A stretch of DNA of 64,000 nt from Roseomonas sp. GC11. GTDB taxonomy: Bacteria; Pseudomonadota; Alphaproteobacteria; Acetobacterales; Acetobacteraceae. Below the pieces are notes generated by a model. That model searched no databases and had not been told where the DNA came from. It worked only from the letters and a program-made list of their open reading frames with translations. A program made the position numbers and the translations under genes. The DNA is taken from the NCBI RefSeq assembly GCF_024437745.1, contig NZ_JANFNY010000005.1, forward strand, positions 48,827 to 112,826, given 5' to 3'. Below, piece by piece: positions 61,560 to 64,000 of the stretch (within the stretch, counting starts at the first letter, position 1; every line of letters begins with the position of its first letter).

Positions 61560-62846
61560 ATGAACGCCCCCATCCCGCCCCTTCCCGCCGCGCCACCGGC
61601 CGCCGCCCCGGCCACACCGCGCCCCGCCGGGCCCGAAGGGGAGGGCCCGCGCCTGCTGGTCGTCTCCACCCAGCCCTGGACCATGGCGGCCCGGCTGGCC
61701 GGGGCCCTCGCCCAGGCCGGCTGCGTGGTGGAGGCCGCCAGCCCGCCCCACGCCCTGCTGGCCCGCAGCGGCGCCCCCCGCGCCCATCACCGGCTCCACC
61801 CGTGGCGGCTGCGGCGGGACCTCGCCACGGCGCTGCGCCGCGCCCGGCCGGACCGCGTCCTGCCCGCCGATGACGCCGCCGCCGCCCTGCTCGCCACCCT
61901 GCGGCCCGAGCCCGACCTCGCCGCGCTGGTCGAGGCCTCGCTGGGCGCGCCGGAGAGCACCGCGGTGGCGCACAGCAAGACCGCGCAGATGGCGCTGGCC
62001 GCGCGGCTCGGCCTGCCCGTGCCGGAGACGCGGCCGGTGGAGAGCCTGCCCGCCCTGCTGGCCGCGCTGGCCGAGTCCGGCCTGCCGCGCGTGCTGAAGG
62101 CCGATGGCAGCTGGGGCGGCACCGGCGTCACCCTGCTGCGCGAGGCCGCCGCCGCCCCGGCCGCCTATGCCGCGGCCACCACCCGGCCCTCCCTGCTGCA
62201 GACGGCGAAGCTGGCGGCCTGGGAGGGCAGCCTGCGCCCCTTCGCCGCGCGCCGCGCCTGGCGCCGGCCGGCGCTCCACCTCCAGGCCTTCATCGCCGGC
62301 CCGCCGGCCAACCGCGCCGTGCTGGCCGAGCGCGGCCGCGTCCTGGCCGGGCTCAGCGTCGAGGTGCTGACCACCCTCTCCCCCACCGGGCCGGGCAGCG
62401 TCGTGCGCGTCATCGACCACCCGCAGATGGCGGCGACAGCGGCGGCGATGGCGGCGCGGCTCGGCCTGTCCGGCCTGCTCGGCTTCGACTTCGTGCTGGA
62501 GGCCGGCACCGGCCGCGCCCTGCTGCTGGAGATGAACCCGCGCGCCACGCCGATCTGCCACCTCAGCGACGCGCCGGGCGGCGGGCTGGCGGGGGCGCTG
62601 GCGGCGCATCTCGCGGGGCGCGACCCGGCGGCGGTGCCCCTGCCCGCCCCGGGCACCACCATCGCCCTCTTCCCCAGCGAATGGCTGCGCGACCCCGCCA
62701 GCCCCTGGCTGCGTGAGGCACGGCATGACGTGCCCTGGCATGACGCGCCCCTGCTCCGCGCGTATATGGAGGACGCGGCGGCGCTCCGGCGCTTCGAGCG
62801 GCGCCGCGCCTGGCTGCGCCGCCTTCTCGGCCGCCCGCCCTGCTGA
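61560..62846 (+). CDS. ATP-grasp domain protein in polysaccharide locus
   Basis: A 428-residue protein with a Pro/Ala-rich N-terminus (about 1-28), a Rossmann-like preATP-grasp part (about 30-140), and ATP-grasp core: LPRVLKADGSWGGTGVTLL for nucleotide binding and LLGFDFVLEAGTGRALLLEM then NPRATPICHL for the metal/catalytic part. ATP-grasp enzymes join a carboxylate to an amine or thiol through an acyl phosphate. Between two glycosyltransferase genes it could attach an amino acid to a sugar, but that is inference. Confidence 0.85.
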   Translation: MNAPIPPLPAAPPAAAPATPRPAGPEGEGPRLLVVSTQPWTMAARLAGALAQAGCVVEAASPPHALLARSGAPRAHHRLHPWRLRRDLATALRRARPDRVLPADDAAAALLATLRPEPDLAALVEASLGAPESTAVAHSKTAQMALAARLGLPVPETRPVESLPALLAALAESGLPRVLKADGSWGGTGVTLLREAAAAPAAYAAATTRPSLLQTAKLAAWEGSLRPFAARRAWRRPALHLQAFIAGPPANRAVLAERGRVLAGLSVEVLTTLSPTGPGSVVRVIDHPQMAATAAAMAARLGLSGLLGFDFVLEAGTGRALLLEMNPRATPICHLSDAPGGGLAGALAAHLAGRDPAAVPLPAPGTTIALFPSEWLRDPASPWLREARHDVPWHDAPLLRAYMEDAAALRRFERRRAWLRRLLGRPPC

Positions 62847-62856
62847 CGGAGGCAAC

Positions 62857-63882
62857 ATGCAATGGATCCTGATGGGGCCCGTCCCCGGCGGCCATGACCA
62901 CCACTGGCTGACGCGCTTCATCCCCGCCTGGCGCCACCGCTTCTTCGACATCCTGCCGGACTACGCGCATGACCGCTCCCGCCGGGCGACCTCGGCGCGG
63001 GAATGGCTGGACTATCTGCGCCAGGCCTGGCGCGGCGTGCGCGCGGCGCGGCTGGCGAAGGACCCGGCCATCGGCTGCCTCACCGTCTTCCCGCAGCTCG
63101 CGCTGATGGCGGGGCTGCTCAAGCGGCTGCTCGGGCTGGACATGCCCATCCTCGCCTGGAGCTTCAACCTCGGCCACGCGCAGGGGCGGGCGAAGACGGC
63201 GCTGGCGCGGCTCGGCCTCGCGGCGGTGGACCGCATCGTGGTGCATTCGCGGCGCGAGATCGACAGCTACGCCGCCGCCTTCGGCCTGCCGCGCGAGCGC
63301 TTCACCTTCGTCCCCTTCAGCGTCGAGGCGGTGGAACCGGCGCTGGAGGAGGAGATGGAAGCCCCCTTCCTGCTCGCCATGGGCAGCGCCAACCGCGACT
63401 ACGCCACGCTGTTCGAGGCGGTGCGCGGCCTGCCGCTGCGCCTCGTCGTGGTGGCGGGGGCGCATGCCACGGCGGGGCTCGCCGTGCCGGAGAATGCCGA
63501 GCTGCGCCACGGGCTGACGCTGGCCGAGTGCCACGCCCTGGCGCAGCGCGCGCGGCTCAGCGTGGTGCCCACGGCCAACAGCTTCTCCGCCTCCGGGCAG
63601 GTGACCTTCATCGAGGCGATGATGTTCGGCCGCTGCGTCGTCGTCACCCGCTCGATCGGGGCGGAGGACTATATCGCCGATGGCGAGACGGGGCTGCTGG
63701 TGCCGCCGGGCGATGTGGCGGCGCTGCGCGCGGCGCTGCTGCGCGCCTGGGAGGATGCGGCGCTGCGCGCCCGCCTCGGCGCCGCCGCCCGCGCCTATGC
63801 GGTGGAGACGCTGAGCCATGAGGGCGTCTCCCGCCGCCTCGCCGCGCTGTGCGACGCCTTGCAGGCGGAGCGGCGGGCGTGA
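62857..63882 (+). CDS. Family 4 (GT-B) glycosyltransferase
   Basis: A 341-residue GT-B enzyme. The N-terminal half is variable (MQWILMGPVPGGHDHHWLTR); the C-terminal half has the nucleotide-sugar site: VPTANSFSASGQVTFIEAMM with Glu of the EX7E-type motif, and GAEDYIADGETGLLVPPGD. It starts 10 nt after the ATP-grasp gene and is probably cotranscribed. The acceptor is unknown. Confidence 0.9.
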   Translation: MQWILMGPVPGGHDHHWLTRFIPAWRHRFFDILPDYAHDRSRRATSAREWLDYLRQAWRGVRAARLAKDPAIGCLTVFPQLALMAGLLKRLLGLDMPILAWSFNLGHAQGRAKTALARLGLAAVDRIVVHSRREIDSYAAAFGLPRERFTFVPFSVEAVEPALEEEMEAPFLLAMGSANRDYATLFEAVRGLPLRLVVVAGAHATAGLAVPENAELRHGLTLAECHALAQRARLSVVPTANSFSASGQVTFIEAMMFGRCVVVTRSIGAEDYIADGETGLLVPPGDVAALRAALLRAWEDAALRARLGAAARAYAVETLSHEGVSRRLAALCDALQAERRA

Positions 63883-63889
63883 GGGGCGC

Positions 63890-64000
63890 CTGTGGCCTTG
63901 AGGGGGCTTTGCCCCCTCAAACTCCCCCAGCAGGGGACAGGGTCCCCTGCACCCGCCTTCAGAAAGGGTTTCCAAAGGCCTCAGGCCTTTGGTGGGGAGA
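63890..64000. repeat. Mixed family B-like hairpins followed by a truncated family A copy (A5)
   Basis: After the GT4 stop come TTGAGGGGGC/GCCCCCTCAA (near 63898) and CAGGGGAC/GTCCCCTG (63933-63951) hairpins, then CCTTCAG and, from 63965, the family A core CCAAAGGCC/GGCCTTTGG. The window ends inside the element. Confidence 0.8.

Noticed and set aside
2116..64000. Insertion sequences as the source of repeats
   Set aside because: No transposase frame, no target-site duplication visible, and elements are only about 60-190 bp; a non-autonomous REP-like origin remains possible.

Overview
This 64 kb window is chromosomal DNA of a very GC-rich alphaproteobacterium. The xseB-ispA-dxs-tlyA block, rpoN followed by hpf, the DinB with an N-terminal zinc ribbon, several TRAP transporters and the general protein flavour suggest Acetobacteraceae/Rhodospirillales, probably Roseomonas-like; this is inference from gene content and protein style, not a computed placement. 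I see no transposase, phage, CRISPR or rRNA gene. One tRNA gene is present, tRNA-Arg(CCG).

Layout. 1-9.6 kb is mostly housekeeping: the 3' part of rpoN, hpf, a universal stress protein, pdxH with a kinase-like partner, fabI, aroC and a conserved hypothetical. 9.6-17.8 kb holds tlyA, dxs, ispA, xseB, an HDAC-like amidohydrolase, a TusA-like protein, a cupin, a ROK sugar kinase and dinB. 17.8-37 kb is catabolic: kdgD, an HpcH/HpaI aldolase, a DDAH-like guanidine hydrolase with a D-lactate dehydrogenase-like flavoprotein, an RTX protein, a TakP-type TRAP transporter, a phytase-like esterase, an FAD amine oxidase, then a uronate module (aldose 1-epimerase, uronate dehydrogenase and a second TRAP transporter) and an amidase. 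37-50 kb is a nitrogen-scavenging locus. A two-component pair, whose kinase is fused to an NCS1-type permease, is divergent from an operon with a urea/short-chain amide ABC transporter (urtABCDE type), formamidase, an FmdB zinc ribbon and aliphatic amidase. 50-53 kb holds small hypotheticals, a CreA-like protein and two metallo-beta-lactamase-fold hydrolases. 53-64 kb is an exopolysaccharide locus (polymerase/ligase, priming sugar transferase, Wza-like export lipoprotein, GumC-like chain-length protein) with a divergent arm of three glycosyltransferases and an ATP-grasp enzyme.

How the genes work together. The uronate TRAP transporter, Udh and the mutarotase-like protein would import and oxidise hexuronates to aldarates. 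KdgD, 13 kb away, acts two steps later. Both loci carry the same 11-bp sequence upstream (18420-18430 and 35354-35364), which suggests one shared regulator. In the nitrogen locus the transporter would bring in urea or amides, FmdA and AmiE would release ammonia, and the permease-kinase/LuxR regulator pair is the obvious candidate controller.

The most unusual genome-scale feature is a set of three families of structured intergenic repeats, called A, B and C below. They lie almost exclusively just past stop codons, and every convergent gene pair in the window has at least one. Some arm changes are compensatory, which supports selection for the folded structure, most simply as transcription terminators.
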